In this document: positions 50,440-59,395 of the stretch, piece after piece
How positions within the stretch are numbered: the first letter of the stretch is position 1
Layout: each line of letters begins with the position of its first letter
Assembly: GCF_028890485.2 (NCBI RefSeq)
Contig: NZ_JARCHV010000002.1
Span: forward strand, 868,001 to 932,000
From: Planococcus sp. SK3692
GTDB taxonomy: Bacteria; Bacillota; Bacilli; Bacillales_A; Planococcaceae
Direction of reading: 5' to 3'
Length of the DNA stretch: 64,000 nt
Made by a program: the position numbers and the translations under genes
The notes under the pieces: model-generated
Database searches by the model: none
The model's input: the letters and a program-made list of their open reading frames with translations, nothing else
Told to the model about the DNA's origin: nothing

Positions 50440-51309
50440 TTATTCAGCTAAATACTGTTGCATCGATTCAAAAAAGCGTGAAGATGTCTGCTCGAACCAT
50501 TCAGCGTACGCCGATTCAGGATCTTCTGGAATGGTATAGGCAAGCTCGGTCCGCAAATCATCCGTCATGGCCATCTTTTGACGCGGCCCATCCGGCGTCA
50601 GCCAATTGAATTGTGCGCGGCGATTGGCGTTGGCAAATTGGATCCAGTCGGTTTCGGTTTCCGGTGAGTCGAACAGTGCTTCACTTGAAATGAGCATCCA
50701 GCTTTCGCTTTGGTGTTTCGGCGGGAGCCATAAGCTCTTTTCCAGTACGCCTTCTTCAACAGGGAAATCGTAGATCTCATGGCGCAATTCCTGTACGCGT
50801 TCACCGTTTCCGATCGACAAGCCGCGAGAAACGTAGATATTGCCTTGCAGCGTTTCGGTATCTGCGCTGCGAATGACGCCAAACGGATTGCGCGTCGCAT
50901 CGGTGCCGTAAGTTTCTTCCTCTTGTTGCAGCATGGCGTCTTCATTCCAGCGTGTAACCATGGCATCTTCCACACCATCACGGTTCATCGAAAACGAAAA
51001 CGGCATCCAGCCGGTGTTGTCGACTTTGTCGAAGAGCAAAATATCTCCGTTCGGCAAAGTTTCTTCCGTAATGGACAGTGAACCGATCGACAAGGTCAGG
51101 AAGGTCAGTGGATAGATGTCAGTGGTGACAGTTCCATCGGTTTCCGTTTGTACTTCACCGAGCGTGACAAAGGTCGGCTTGTCGATGCTAAGTTCGACAT
51201 CTTCATGTGTATAAAGGGTTTCCTCATTTTTCAAAAACATCACCGCTGTAAAAATGATGAGCGCCATGAAAAACAAAGTAATGATCAATATGACAAGCTT
51301 TCTAAACAA
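50440..51309 (-). CDS. Membrane-anchored protein of unknown function
   Basis: About 289 aa: one N-terminal helix (LVILIITLFFMALIIFTAVMFL) and a large extracytoplasmic domain rich in acidic and Trp residues. TTG 51309 has AGGTGGG just upstream; GTG 51318 lies within that site. Repeated strand-like segments (LPNGDILLFDKVDNTGWMPFSFSMN, GNIYVSRGLSIGNGERVQELRHEIYDFP) suggest a beta-rich fold. No family recognised and no co-transcribed neighbour. Confidence 0.7.
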   Translation of the reverse strand: MFRKLVILIITLFFMALIIFTAVMFLKNEETLYTHEDVELSIDKPTFVTLGEVQTETDGTVTTDIYPLTFLTLSIGSLSITEETLPNGDILLFDKVDNTGWMPFSFSMNRDGVEDAMVTRWNEDAMLQQEEETYGTDATRNPFGVIRSADTETLQGNIYVSRGLSIGNGERVQELRHEIYDFPVEEGVLEKSLWLPPKHQSESWMLISSEALFDSPETETDWIQFANANRRAQFNWLTPDGPRQKMAMTDDLRTELAYTIPEDPESAYAEWFEQTSSRFFESMQQYLAE

Positions 51310-51411
51310 AATTCCCACCTCAAATTTCGGGTATTTCCTGCACTACCGATTATAGCACGGGGAAAGGCCAAAAATGGGCGGGAGTTTTGAGCATCACATG
51401 AACGTTTTCGG

Positions 51412-52134
51412 TTATAGCACTTTATCAAGGAAATCACGTGCGCGTTCGCTCGTAGGATGTTTGAAAAAGCTTTCCGGTTCGCCTTCTTCGACGAGGACGC
51501 CGTGGTCTAAAAACAAGACACGGTCTGCGACTTCACGGGCAAAGCCCATCTCGTGCGTGACGACGACCATCGTCATGCCGGATCTCGCGAGATCTTTCAT
51601 GACTTCAAGCACTTCCTTGACCATTTCCGGGTCGAGTGCCGAGGTCGGCTCGTCGAACAGCATGAGTTCCGGTTCCATGGCGAGCGCGCGTGCGATGGCG
51701 ACGCGCTGCTTTTGGCCGCCGGATAAGCTGTTCGGATAGGCATCGGCTTTTTGCGCCAAGCCGACGCGCTCGAGCAATTGGCGCGCCTTTTCTTCAGCGT
51801 CGTATTTTTTGACGCCTTTCGCTTTCATCGGGGCATACATCAAATTCTCCCGAACCGTCATATGGGGGAACAGGTGGAAATGCTGGAACACCATGCCGAT
51901 TTGCTGGCGGATTTTGTGGATCTCTTTTTTTGAGGCGGTCAAGTTCTTGCCGTTGATTTCGATGCTTCCTGAGCTCGGCGTCTCCAGTAAATTCAAACAG
52001 CGCAGGAAAGTCGATTTGCCGGAGCCAGACGGGCCGATGATCGCGACGACTTCGCCTTTTTGGATGCTGGTTGTAATATCGCTCAATACGAGGTTGTCCC
52101 CGAACTTTTTCGATAAGGCTCGTACATCAATCAC
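51412..52134 (-). CDS. Polar amino-acid ABC transporter ATPase (GlnQ-like)
   Basis: 240 aa from GTG. Walker [14 protein letters not shown]-loop [15 protein letters not shown], signature [15 protein letters not shown] and Walker [15 protein letters not shown] are intact, with the H-loop [16 protein letters not shown]. The start overlaps the permease stop by 8 bp. Part of a three-gene amino-acid importer. Confidence 0.95.
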   Translation of the reverse strand: MIDVRALSKKFGDNLVLSDITTSIQKGEVVAIIGPSGSGKSTFLRCLNLLETPSSGSIEINGKNLTASKKEIHKIRQQIGMVFQHFHLFPHMTVRENLMYAPMKAKGVKKYDAEEKARQLLERVGLAQKADAYPNSLSGGQKQRVAIARALAMEPELMLFDEPTSALDPEMVKEVLEVMKDLARSGMTMVVVTHEMGFAREVADRVLFLDHGVLVEEGEPESFFKHPTSERARDFLDKVL

Positions 52135-52786
52135 TAAGCTTCAATCTCCTTTCGACCATGCGCCCGACTACCGTTAAGCCCATGACCAGGCACCAATAGA
52201 TCAGGCCGACAAACAATAGCGGTTCAAAATTGCGGAACAAGTCCGCCCCGACCACTTGGGCCCGGCGCATCAAGTCCAGATAGCCGATCGTCGAGACGAT
52301 GGCGGATTCTTTCGTTAAGGTGATGAATTCATTCATCAAGGCAGGAAGGATATTCTTCAGTGCCTGCGGCAAGATGATGTCTTTCATCATCGCGCCATAC
52401 GGGACGCCAAGAGCTTGCGCCGCTTCCAGCTGGCCTTTGTCGACTGCCTGGATGCCGGCGCGGATGATTTCCGAAATATAAGCGGAGGAGTTCAAGCCGA
52501 ATGCGAGAATCGCGGATAGAAACGGCGAGATGTCATAACCGGTCAATTGCGGGATTGAATAGTAAATGATCATCAATTGCAAGATAAGCGGCGTTCCGCG
52601 AAAAATCGACGTATAAGCATCGGCGAACCATCTCAGCGGCTTTGCTGAACCGATCTTAAACAGTGCCAGCACGGTCCCGAGAATGGAGCCGAGAATGATC
52701 GCGAAAAAGACGAATTTTAAAGTCACCCAAATCCCTTCGAGCATAAAGGGAATATACGGGACGATTTGTGAAAAATCTAGATTCAT
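52127..52786 (-). CDS. Polar amino-acid ABC transporter permease
   Basis: 219 aa, five membrane helices. The HisM/GlnP permease signature [34 protein letters not shown] is present in order, with the EAA loop contacting the ATPase. [22 protein letters not shown] is also typical. Thirty-one bp lie between it and the binding-protein gene. Confidence 0.94.
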   Translation of the reverse strand: MNLDFSQIVPYIPFMLEGIWVTLKFVFFAIILGSILGTVLALFKIGSAKPLRWFADAYTSIFRGTPLILQLMIIYYSIPQLTGYDISPFLSAILAFGLNSSAYISEIIRAGIQAVDKGQLEAAQALGVPYGAMMKDIILPQALKNILPALMNEFITLTKESAIVSTIGYLDLMRRAQVVGADLFRNFEPLLFVGLIYWCLVMGLTVVGRMVERRLKLSD

Positions 52787-52817
52787 AACAGTTCCATCTC
52801 TTTTCTAAAGGCGAATT

Positions 52818-53588
52818 TTACTGCTCGTCTGTGAGCCATTTTTCTTTCAGTTCATCGAGCTTGCCGCTCTCTTCCATTTCAGCGAGGACAGCATTCACTT
52901 CTTCCACCAAATCGCTGCCTTTCGGGAAGGCAACCGCCATGCCAGGGGAAGCGGTCGTCGGGTCATCGAATGCATCCAAACCTTGAGCTTCGATGTAACC
53001 AAGTGCGACTTGCTTGTCCATATAAGCGGCATCGATACGGCCGGAAAGGATTTCTTGGATCAATGCGCCGGAATCATCAAGCGCCTTCAGTTCGAAATCG
53101 ATCGCTTCATCCTCAATGATGCTCTTTGCGCCTTCTTCCTGTATCGTTCCGAGTTGTACACCAACTGTCAATCCTTCCAGATCTTCAAGCGTTTCAAGGC
53201 CTGAGCCTTTTTGGGAGACGAACATTTCACCGGAATGGTTGTATTCCGTCGAGAAATCGACGTTTTCTTTGCGGGCATCCGTCGCGGACATGCCTGCCAA
53301 CACCAGATCGACACGGTCATTTTGCAAAGCGCCGATCAAACCGTCAAATTTCATGTCAGTGATTTTCAGTTCAACGCCCAGTTCATCTGCGATATAATTA
53401 GCAAGGTCGATGTCAAAACCGACAATGTCACCTTGTGGGTTGCGTGATTCAAAAGGAGCGAACTCAGCGGATGTGCCCATTTCCAATACCTCTTTTTGTT
53501 CTGCAGCTCCAGTGTCTGTGTCTTCTTGTCCGCAAGCTGTCAAAAGAAGTGCTGAAACGCCGCCTGCAAGTAAATATGTTTTTTTCAT
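52818..53588 (-). CDS. Amino-acid ABC transporter substrate-binding lipoprotein
   Basis: 256 aa from ATG 53588 (MKKTYLLAGG) after GGAGGGA; an upstream in-frame extension lacks a site. Lipobox LTAC. EFAPFESRNPQGDIVGFDIDLANYIADELG and NDRVDLVLAGMSATDARKENVDFS are family 3 (SBP_bac_3) signatures, with the Arg that holds the ligand carboxylate in DARKE or nearby. The ligand is a polar amino acid, not further resolved. Confidence 0.93.
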   Translation of the reverse strand: MKKTYLLAGGVSALLLTACGQEDTDTGAAEQKEVLEMGTSAEFAPFESRNPQGDIVGFDIDLANYIADELGVELKITDMKFDGLIGALQNDRVDLVLAGMSATDARKENVDFSTEYNHSGEMFVSQKGSGLETLEDLEGLTVGVQLGTIQEEGAKSIIEDEAIDFELKALDDSGALIQEILSGRIDAAYMDKQVALGYIEAQGLDAFDDPTTASPGMAVAFPKGSDLVEEVNAVLAEMEESGKLDELKEKWLTDEQ

Positions 53589-53693
53589 AATAATTCCCTC
53601 CGTTGTATGTTTATTCGATAGAATGAATCTTAACACGGTGGTGCGATAAGTGAAAGAGTTTTTATGCATTTATATGAATATTTATTAATTCAG

Positions 53694-53708
53694 ATAGTTC
53701 AGAAAATA
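53694..53708 (+). promoter_or_regulatory. Possible CodY box before pcp
   Basis: ATAGTTCAGAAAATA matches the CodY consensus AATTTTCWGAAAATT at 11 of 15 positions. It lies just upstream of pcp and about 105 bp from the divergent importer genes, both plausible CodY targets. Confidence 0.35.
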
Positions 53709-53721
53709 GGAGTGTGAACAG

Positions 53722-54333
53722 ATGAAGACTTTGCTATTGACGGGATTTGAACCTTTTTTGGATTACACATTAAACCCGACGATGAGAATTGCGGAGAAAT
53801 TGGACGCCGAACAGATTGGGGGATACCGCATCATCAGCCGAATCTTGCCGGTCGATTTTAACCAGTCAGGCGATTTGATCTTGCAATGGATCGATGAGCT
53901 GAACCCCGATGCGGTTGTTTCTTTAGGGCTCGCTGCCGGCCGTTACAAAATCACGCCGGAGCGTGTCGCGTTGAATGTCAAAGACGGTGACGCGGATAAT
54001 GAAGGCTACCAACCGGTCGATGAACCGATTTCTGCACAAGGGCCCGACGCTTATTTATCGACTTTGCCGGTACGCAAGATGGCACAAGCTTTGATTCAAG
54101 CAGGTCTTCCGGCGGAAATTTCGAATACAGCCGGTGCATATCTATGCAACAATATTATGTATGAAGGGCTTCATTACGCCGCTGTGAACAAGCCGGGGAT
54201 GCTGTCAGGCTTTATCCATATTCCGGCAGACCATCAGCTGGCGATCGAGCATGGAAAGCTGCCGAGCTGGTCTCATGAAGATTTGTTGCGCGGTGTGCGG
54301 GTTTGCTTGGAAACGATGGCTGAAGAAGGATAA
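53722..54333 (+). CDS. pcp: Pyrrolidone-carboxylate peptidase (pyroglutamyl peptidase I)
   Basis: 203 aa. LLTGFEPFLDYTLNPT at the N-terminus; catalytic Glu in GRYKITPERVALN, Cys in TAGAYLCNNIMY and His in GFIHIPAD form the C15 triad. It removes N-terminal pyroglutamate from peptides, in the cytoplasm. AGGAG precedes the ATG. It is divergent from an amino-acid importer. Confidence 0.95.
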   Translation: MKTLLLTGFEPFLDYTLNPTMRIAEKLDAEQIGGYRIISRILPVDFNQSGDLILQWIDELNPDAVVSLGLAAGRYKITPERVALNVKDGDADNEGYQPVDEPISAQGPDAYLSTLPVRKMAQALIQAGLPAEISNTAGAYLCNNIMYEGLHYAAVNKPGMLSGFIHIPADHQLAIEHGKLPSWSHEDLLRGVRVCLETMAEEG

Positions 54334-54343
54334 TGAAACTTGT

Positions 54344-54373
54344 AAAGACAGGGCCTTGAAGCTCTGTCTTTTT
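54344..54373 (+). terminator. Intrinsic terminator
   Basis: AAAGACAG / CTGTCTTT with an extended GC pair and T-run. Confidence 0.82.
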
Positions 54374-54502
54374 ATTGTGTGCAGAAACAGATGAGAAAGG
54401 AATTCGCAGTAAAAGAGTGAATATTCTTATTGAATATAATGGCATTTCTTGTGAATTGCAGTAGGATGGGTTTAACAAGATTTTTAGAAAAAGGGGTGCC
54501 TT

Positions 54503-55435
54503 ATGCTTGAAACCGATAAACTGACCAAACAGTTCAAAGACACCATCGCAGTCGACGACGTGAGCCTAGTGCTCAAGCGAGGGGAATCAGTCGGGCTGTT
54601 GGGGCCGAACGGGGCTGGAAAATCCACGGCGATCGCCATGATTTCCACGTTGATGAAGCCGAGCTCCGGCGATGTCCGGCTTAACGGCAAGAGCGTATTG
54701 AAAAAGCCGGATGACATGCGCCGTGTGCTGGGCGTCGTTCCTCAAAAAATCGCTTTGTATGAGGAGTTGAGCGCTTACGAAAACTTGAAGTTTTTCGGCC
54801 GGCTGTATGGCTTGTCAGGAAACAAACTCGAACAACGCATCGAGTATGTACTGGAACTCGTCGGTTTGGCAGACCGGAAAAAAGAGCTGGTCAAAAATTA
54901 TTCAGGAGGCATGCAGCGGAGAGTCAATCTGGCGGCAGCGATGATGCACGAACCCGAAGTGCTTATTATGGATGAACCGACTGTTGGCATCGATCCGCAA
55001 TCTCGCAACCATTTATTAGAGACAATCCGTAAGCTGAACCGAGACGAAGGGATGACGGTCCTGTACACGAGCCATTATATGGAGGAAGTCGAAAAGCTCT
55101 GCGACCGGGTTTACATTATGGACCACGGCAAAGTCATCGCGGAAGGAACGAAAGAAGAACTGAAAGCGATTTTGTCGGATCAGGAAACGGTACTGATCGA
55201 GTTTGACCAAAATTATCCAGAGCTTTTCAAAAAACTCAGCGAAATAGAGGGAGTGCAACATTCAACAATCGAGGAGCAAAGCTTGAAGTTGATCATCCCG
55301 AGAGGAACAAGAATGCTTGCGGCTTTATTCCACGAAGCAGAGCGATACGGTGCGCAAGTAATCAATGTCAATGTCCAGACGCCGACACTAGAAGATGTCT
55401 TCTTGCGTTTGACAGGGCGGAAACTAAGAGACTAG
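54503..55435 (+). CDS. ABC exporter ATPase (LnrL/DrrA-like)
   Basis: 310 aa. GPNGAGKST (Walker A), NYSGGMQRRVNLAAAM (signature), VLIMDEPTVGIDPQSR (Walker B). A C-terminal extension of about 80 residues (TVLIEFDQNYPELFKKL... TPTLEDVFLRLTGRKLRD) is typical of DrrA-type drug exporters. Two ABC-2 permease genes follow at 13 bp and by overlap, the layout of the B. subtilis linearmycin exporter LnrLMN. Likely exports an antibiotic or lipid. Confidence 0.92.
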   Translation: MLETDKLTKQFKDTIAVDDVSLVLKRGESVGLLGPNGAGKSTAIAMISTLMKPSSGDVRLNGKSVLKKPDDMRRVLGVVPQKIALYEELSAYENLKFFGRLYGLSGNKLEQRIEYVLELVGLADRKKELVKNYSGGMQRRVNLAAAMMHEPEVLIMDEPTVGIDPQSRNHLLETIRKLNRDEGMTVLYTSHYMEEVEKLCDRVYIMDHGKVIAEGTKEELKAILSDQETVLIEFDQNYPELFKKLSEIEGVQHSTIEEQSLKLIIPRGTRMLAALFHEAERYGAQVINVNVQTPTLEDVFLRLTGRKLRD

Positions 55436-55448
55436 GGAGGGGAGCTTT

Positions 55449-56708
55449 ATGGGCGCTTTTTTAATAAAAGACATCATGTTATTGCTCCGCGACCGTTCCG
55501 AACTATTGATACTTTTAGCGATGCCGTTTTTGCTCATTGCCATTCTTGGCTTTTCACTGCGCGGGATTTTTTCTGGGGACTTAGAAGCTTTGGAAATGGA
55601 CATTGCATTAGTATCAGAAGAAAACGAAGCACAGGCAGTCGCATCGATTCAAAACGAAATCGAGGAAATGGGGGTGCCGCCAGAACAAACAGAGGCACTC
55701 ACACAAGCGGCTGAGTCGGCCAGTCCGCAAACGATGCTCGTCTCGCTGTTCGAAGATGAAAGTTTAAGTGAATTGATCACGGTCGAGCGGATGGACCGGG
55801 CGCAGGCGCAACAAAGTTTGGATGAAGAAACCGTGGATGCCGTCATCACCTTGCCCGAAGGCTTTACACAAAAGTCCTTGAGAAATATGCTGTTCGGTTC
55901 AAAAGAAGGCAGCGAACTGGAATTGCTGGCAGCGGATTTGTCTTCACCGCAAACAGATGTCCTTGATTCCATCCTTCAAGAATTCGTGCGCACCGTGAAT
56001 TTCGAAGCCTCGATCTCCCGGCTGTCAGGACAGGAATCGGCAGCGGAAGTATCCGGCGGCATCGAGACCATCACCGCACGTGAGCCGATCACTTCGTTTC
56101 AATACTATACGATTGGCATGGCGGTTATGTTCGTCCTGTTTGTTGGATCGACCATTGCCGGACAGGCAAATCTCGAACAAAAACAAATGGTCTTTGACCG
56201 AATCCGTTTGTCGAACCGCTCGCCTTTGTTGTATTTAAGCAGCAAAGCCATTGCTGCATCGGCGATTGTCACCGTGCAGCTGGCTCTATTGTTCAGTTTG
56301 TCGGCGTTGTTGTTCCAGACCTTCGCAGCCGATTCCTGGGCTTTTTGGTCAGGGATTGCCATCATTTCCATCACACTGGCATTTTCGGTCGGCTGTCTTG
56401 CCGCTTTGATGGTAGCAATAACCTTAAGGCTTGAAAGCGATGCCGTTCCAGCGATTTTCTCTGGCGGTGTCATTTCCTTGATGGCATTTGTCGGTGGCAG
56501 TTTTATGCCGCTTGACGGCATGCCGGAAATGCTTCGGGCAATCGGCAATTGGACCCCGAACGGCGCGGCACTTTCCGCTTATTTCTCCTGGTTATTGGAA
56601 CCGGATCTTAGCCAGTTGATGGAGCCGCTCATGCGCATTGGGATTGTAGCGGTAGTGTTTTTGCTATTGGCACTTGCCTTATTTCCGAGAAAGGGGGGAG
56701 CGGCATGA
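55449..56708 (+). CDS. ABC-2 type permease (LnrM-like)
   Basis: 419 aa. One N-terminal helix, a large extracellular domain (residues about 40-220, strongly acidic) and five C-terminal helices beginning YYTIGMAVMFVLFVGSTIAG. FDRIRLSNRSPLLYLSSKAIA is the cytoplasmic coupling region. Topology and partner genes match LnrM/YhaP-like permeases. Overlaps the next permease gene by 4 bp. Confidence 0.87.
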   Translation: MGAFLIKDIMLLLRDRSELLILLAMPFLLIAILGFSLRGIFSGDLEALEMDIALVSEENEAQAVASIQNEIEEMGVPPEQTEALTQAAESASPQTMLVSLFEDESLSELITVERMDRAQAQQSLDEETVDAVITLPEGFTQKSLRNMLFGSKEGSELELLAADLSSPQTDVLDSILQEFVRTVNFEASISRLSGQESAAEVSGGIETITAREPITSFQYYTIGMAVMFVLFVGSTIAGQANLEQKQMVFDRIRLSNRSPLLYLSSKAIAASAIVTVQLALLFSLSALLFQTFAADSWAFWSGIAIISITLAFSVGCLAALMVAITLRLESDAVPAIFSGGVISLMAFVGGSFMPLDGMPEMLRAIGNWTPNGAALSAYFSWLLEPDLSQLMEPLMRIGIVAVVFLLLALALFPRKGGAA

Positions 56709-57805
56709 AAGCTGTGTTCTTATTGCAATGGCGCCGTTTTTACCGAAAACCTATGCTCGTTTTGGCGATGTTCGGGCTGACCGTCATTTTTGTCTCTGTC
56801 ACAGCGGCAGGGGGGCAAAGCGGGCCGCAAATGACACCGGTTTATGCCGATGAATCGATGAGCGAGCTGCAAGCGCAAAGGTGGCTTGAGCGCTTGAACG
56901 GTGGAGATCAATTTCAGTTCGAATTAATGGCCGAATCCGAAGCCCGTTCGTATGTAGCGGAAGGAGACGTCTCGCAAGCGGTCAATTTGCTTGAAACTGA
57001 CTACCGTTTGCTTGTCGGGAGGGAAGACCCGGCGCGTTTTGCTTTGGATTCATTTCTGCGCCGCATCTATTCAGAAGAATTGCGTCTTGAAAATGCGGAG
57101 CAAACGACACCAGGAATCAGGGCGGATATGGAATCTTCATTGGCGGACCCGGCTCTGACATTGACGGTCGAATCGCTTCAAGGAGAAGACAGTTTTCAAT
57201 ACAACGGGCAACTCCAGCTATTGTTTGGCATGACCTTGTTTTTTGTCATCTATACGATCATGTTCAGCTTGGTGCGCATCGTGGATGAAAAAAGGACGGG
57301 GACGTGGAGCCGGATGATCATTTCGCCGGTCCGGAAATGGCAGATGTATCTAGGGCATCTCGGCTATAGTTTTTTGATCGGGTTTTCCCAGATTACGCTC
57401 ATTTTTCTGTTGTTCCGATTTGCATTCGGTTTTGAGCTGGGGGAGCGGTTTTGGCTATTGATCGCCATCGCGGCGTGTTATACATTTTCCATCGTTGCGC
57501 TCGGGCTGTTGATTATCTCGCTAATTACCAAACCCCAGCAGCTCGGGGCGGTCATTCCGATTGTCGCAACAGGGATGGCGATGGTGGGCGGTGCATTTTG
57601 GCCGATTGAGCTGGTGACTAATGAAATCCTGCTGGCGGTCTCGAAAGCATTACCGATTACTTACGGCTTGCAGGCGTTAACAAGTGTCGCCGTGTACGGC
57701 AACGGGGTACAGGCGGTCGCGATGCCGCTATTATTATTGCTTGGTTTTGGCAGCATATGCCTGGCGATCGCTATCCGTTTAATGGAATGGCGCAGCGCTT
57801 CATAA
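56705..57805 (+). CDS. ABC-2 type permease (LnrN-like)
   Basis: 366 aa with the same plan as the preceding permease: N-terminal helix, extracellular domain (about 40-175), then five or six helices starting LFGMTLFFVIYTIMFSLVRI, with the coupling loop DEKRTGTWSRMIISPVRKWQMYLG. It forms the heteromeric membrane part of the exporter. Confidence 0.88.
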   Translation: MKAVFLLQWRRFYRKPMLVLAMFGLTVIFVSVTAAGGQSGPQMTPVYADESMSELQAQRWLERLNGGDQFQFELMAESEARSYVAEGDVSQAVNLLETDYRLLVGREDPARFALDSFLRRIYSEELRLENAEQTTPGIRADMESSLADPALTLTVESLQGEDSFQYNGQLQLLFGMTLFFVIYTIMFSLVRIVDEKRTGTWSRMIISPVRKWQMYLGHLGYSFLIGFSQITLIFLLFRFAFGFELGERFWLLIAIAACYTFSIVALGLLIISLITKPQQLGAVIPIVATGMAMVGGAFWPIELVTNEILLAVSKALPITYGLQALTSVAVYGNGVQAVAMPLLLLLGFGSICLAIAIRLMEWRSAS

Positions 57806-57807
57806 GT

Positions 57808-57852
57808 AAAAAAGAACCGATGTGGGATAGTGCACCACATCGGTTCTTTTTT
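57808..57852. terminator. Bidirectional terminator
   Basis: 18-bp arms ending GAACCGATGTGG / CCACATCGGTTC with A/T tracts both sides. It reaches the stop of the convergent HAD gene. Confidence 0.92.
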
Positions 57853-58510
57853 AAATGATTTCCCAGTTGCGTTCAGAGGCGAGTGCGCGCAGGCGGGCTT
57901 CAGGACGCACAGCGACTGGATGGCCGACAAGTTCCAGCACAGGAACGTCTGACAGGCTGTCGCCATATGCATAACTGTTTTTCCAATCAATCGCTTGATC
58001 GCCAAGTGCTTCCAAAATCTTCTCGGTTTTGAGCGATCCCTGAATATGGACCACTGGAGTTTTATGGTCGAGAATATTCGCTTCATAAGAAACTTCCGTG
58101 CCGATGATTTTTTCAATCGGTAGTTCCTTCGTGACGGCATGTAAGAGCGGCGTAAATGCGCCGGAGACAAGCATGCAATAGTCTTCGTTGGAGACGTGCT
58201 GCTTCAAGCGCTCAACTACTTCATGGTTGAAATCATCGTGCATGAGCTCGGCGATTTCGCCAAAATATTCTTCTAACTCTTGTTTGGAAAAAGTCTCGAG
58301 TGCGGCAAGATACGCCTGGACGGAACGGGCTCGCATTTTCGCTTCCGGGTAAATCTTCAGTTTATGGCCGATATAAGGCGGCATGATGGCGCGGTAAAAT
58401 TTGCGGTATCTGCGGCTATGGATTGGGTGGTTCTTTAAATGGTTCATCATCAATTGAAATGTTTCTTTTGCATATAAAGTGCCATCGAAATCGAATATGG
58501 CGACGCGCAT
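57851..58510 (-). CDS. HAD-IB family phosphatase (SerB/PSP-like)
   Basis: 219 aa. FDFDGTLYAKET (motif I), MLVSGAF (motif II), K160-region QGSLKTEKILEAL and YAYGDSLSDVPVLELVGHPVAVRPEARLRALA (motif IV), as in phosphoserine phosphatase-like HAD-IB proteins. Start after GGAGGG. Substrate unknown; such enzymes act on phosphoserine, lysophospholipid phosphates or related compounds. Confidence 0.9.
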   Translation of the reverse strand: MRVAIFDFDGTLYAKETFQLMMNHLKNHPIHSRRYRKFYRAIMPPYIGHKLKIYPEAKMRARSVQAYLAALETFSKQELEEYFGEIAELMHDDFNHEVVERLKQHVSNEDYCMLVSGAFTPLLHAVTKELPIEKIIGTEVSYEANILDHKTPVVHIQGSLKTEKILEALGDQAIDWKNSYAYGDSLSDVPVLELVGHPVAVRPEARLRALASERNWEII

Positions 58511-58637
58511 AGAATCCCTCCACTCTCATTTTCCTGCTGTTTCCATCATAGCGGAAAGCTCCAGTTTTCACCAAGCATGTTTAGCCCTTTTCTTCACGAG
58601 GGTATGGAAGGGAAACAATGAAGCTGGAGGGGTAGAC

Positions 58638-58931
58638 ATGGCAAAGCAACGAATCACGGTCGGTTATGTAGAATTGACGCAAGACGAATCAGACCGCCTG
58701 TTTGAGCAAGTGAAAAAAACGAGAGGCATCGACTCTTACGGTGAACTCCAAAGTATAATGGAAGACTACGATGCAACAGTCGAAGAGCCGGTCAAGCAAC
58801 CGCTTAAGGAAGTGCTCGATGAAGACGAAGCACCAGAAGAACCTGCGCAGCAAGGATTGCGCTATATCAATATCTTCAACGCTATCGAAGCTGATGAAAG
58901 CTACCGCATTGAAGCATCTAACCAGGAATGA
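58638..58931 (+). CDS. Hypothetical acidic protein
   Basis: 97 aa, after GGAGGGG. VGYVELTQDESDRLFEQVKKTRGIDSYGELQSIMEDY at the N-terminus looks like a short helix-rich domain; the rest is acidic and Pro/Glu-rich (EEPVKQPLKEVLDEDEAPEEPAQQ), probably disordered. No signal or membrane segment. Not recognised. Confidence 0.68.
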   Translation: MAKQRITVGYVELTQDESDRLFEQVKKTRGIDSYGELQSIMEDYDATVEEPVKQPLKEVLDEDEAPEEPAQQGLRYINIFNAIEADESYRIEASNQE

Positions 58932-58938
58932 ACGATAG

Positions 58939-58970
58939 AAAAGGGAGATCCGATTATGGATCTCCCTTTT
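58939..58970 (+). terminator. Terminator hairpin, copy 1 of a duplicated pair
   Basis: AAAAGGGAGATCC / GGATCTCCCTTTT with a 6-nt loop. It recurs at 59213-59242 with two loop differences over 30 nt. Confidence 0.9.
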
Positions 58971-59212
58971 ATCAAAGTATTCAATAAGTATGAAATCTAC
59001 TATGCTTTTAATAAAGTGATTTCTTTTTGACAATTAAAATTCAATAATCTAGCTTAGTATTTGGAGAAGCGTTTGCTCGACTCCTGTGGGACTAGCGGGT
59101 TTGAGAGACCCCACAGTGAGCACAGCGAACGAGGAGGCTCGATTCCCGCCCCACGGAAAGCGAGCAATAAGCTTCGGAAAATACAACTACTTTACTTTCT
59201 CGACAGCCTGAG
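58971..59212 (+). repeat. Dispersed ~240-bp intergenic element, copy B
   Basis: Non-coding, same plan as copy A but on the plus strand: 87 bp AT-rich, then a 153-bp core (59058-59210) from GTATTTGGAGAAGCG to TTTCTCGACAGCCTG. The terminator hairpins on each side are near-identical to each other but unrelated in sequence to those around copy A. Confidence 0.85.
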
Positions 59213-59243
59213 AAGGGAGATCCGATTTCGGATCTCCCTTTTT
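59213..59243 (+). terminator. Terminator hairpin, copy 2 of the duplicated pair
   Basis: AAGGGAGATCC / GGATCTCCCTT with a TTC variant loop and T-run. Confidence 0.9.
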
Positions 59244-59248
59244 ATTAT

Positions 59249-59377
59249 CTATTCGTCTTTATTCGCGATGCAGCGTTCGCATTCGTAGATGATTGATTCG
59301 CGGCGTTCCTTGATTTCACAACCGCATTCCCGGCATTCTTTTCGTGTACGAGTCTCAAATGTTTGCATGTTTTTCAT
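59249..59377 (-). CDS. YhfH-like zinc-ribbon microprotein
   Basis: 42 aa, after GGAGGAG eight bases upstream. ECRECGCEIKERRE and YECERCIANKDE give two Cys pairs (CxxC and CxxC), a likely zinc ribbon. It resembles the ~45-residue B. subtilis YhfH in size and Cys layout; its function is unknown. It ends just after the repeat-element terminator and lies 18 bp downstream of aceB on the same strand, so it may be transcribed with it. Confidence 0.78.
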   Translation of the reverse strand: MKNMQTFETRTRKECRECGCEIKERRESIIYECERCIANKDE

Positions 59378-59395
59378 AGTGATCTCCTCCAGTTA

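Noticed and set aside
53674..53692. ArgR-type box (TGAAT...ATTCA) between pcp and the amino-acid importer
   Set aside because: The half-sites are eight bases apart, not the four expected for an ARG box.
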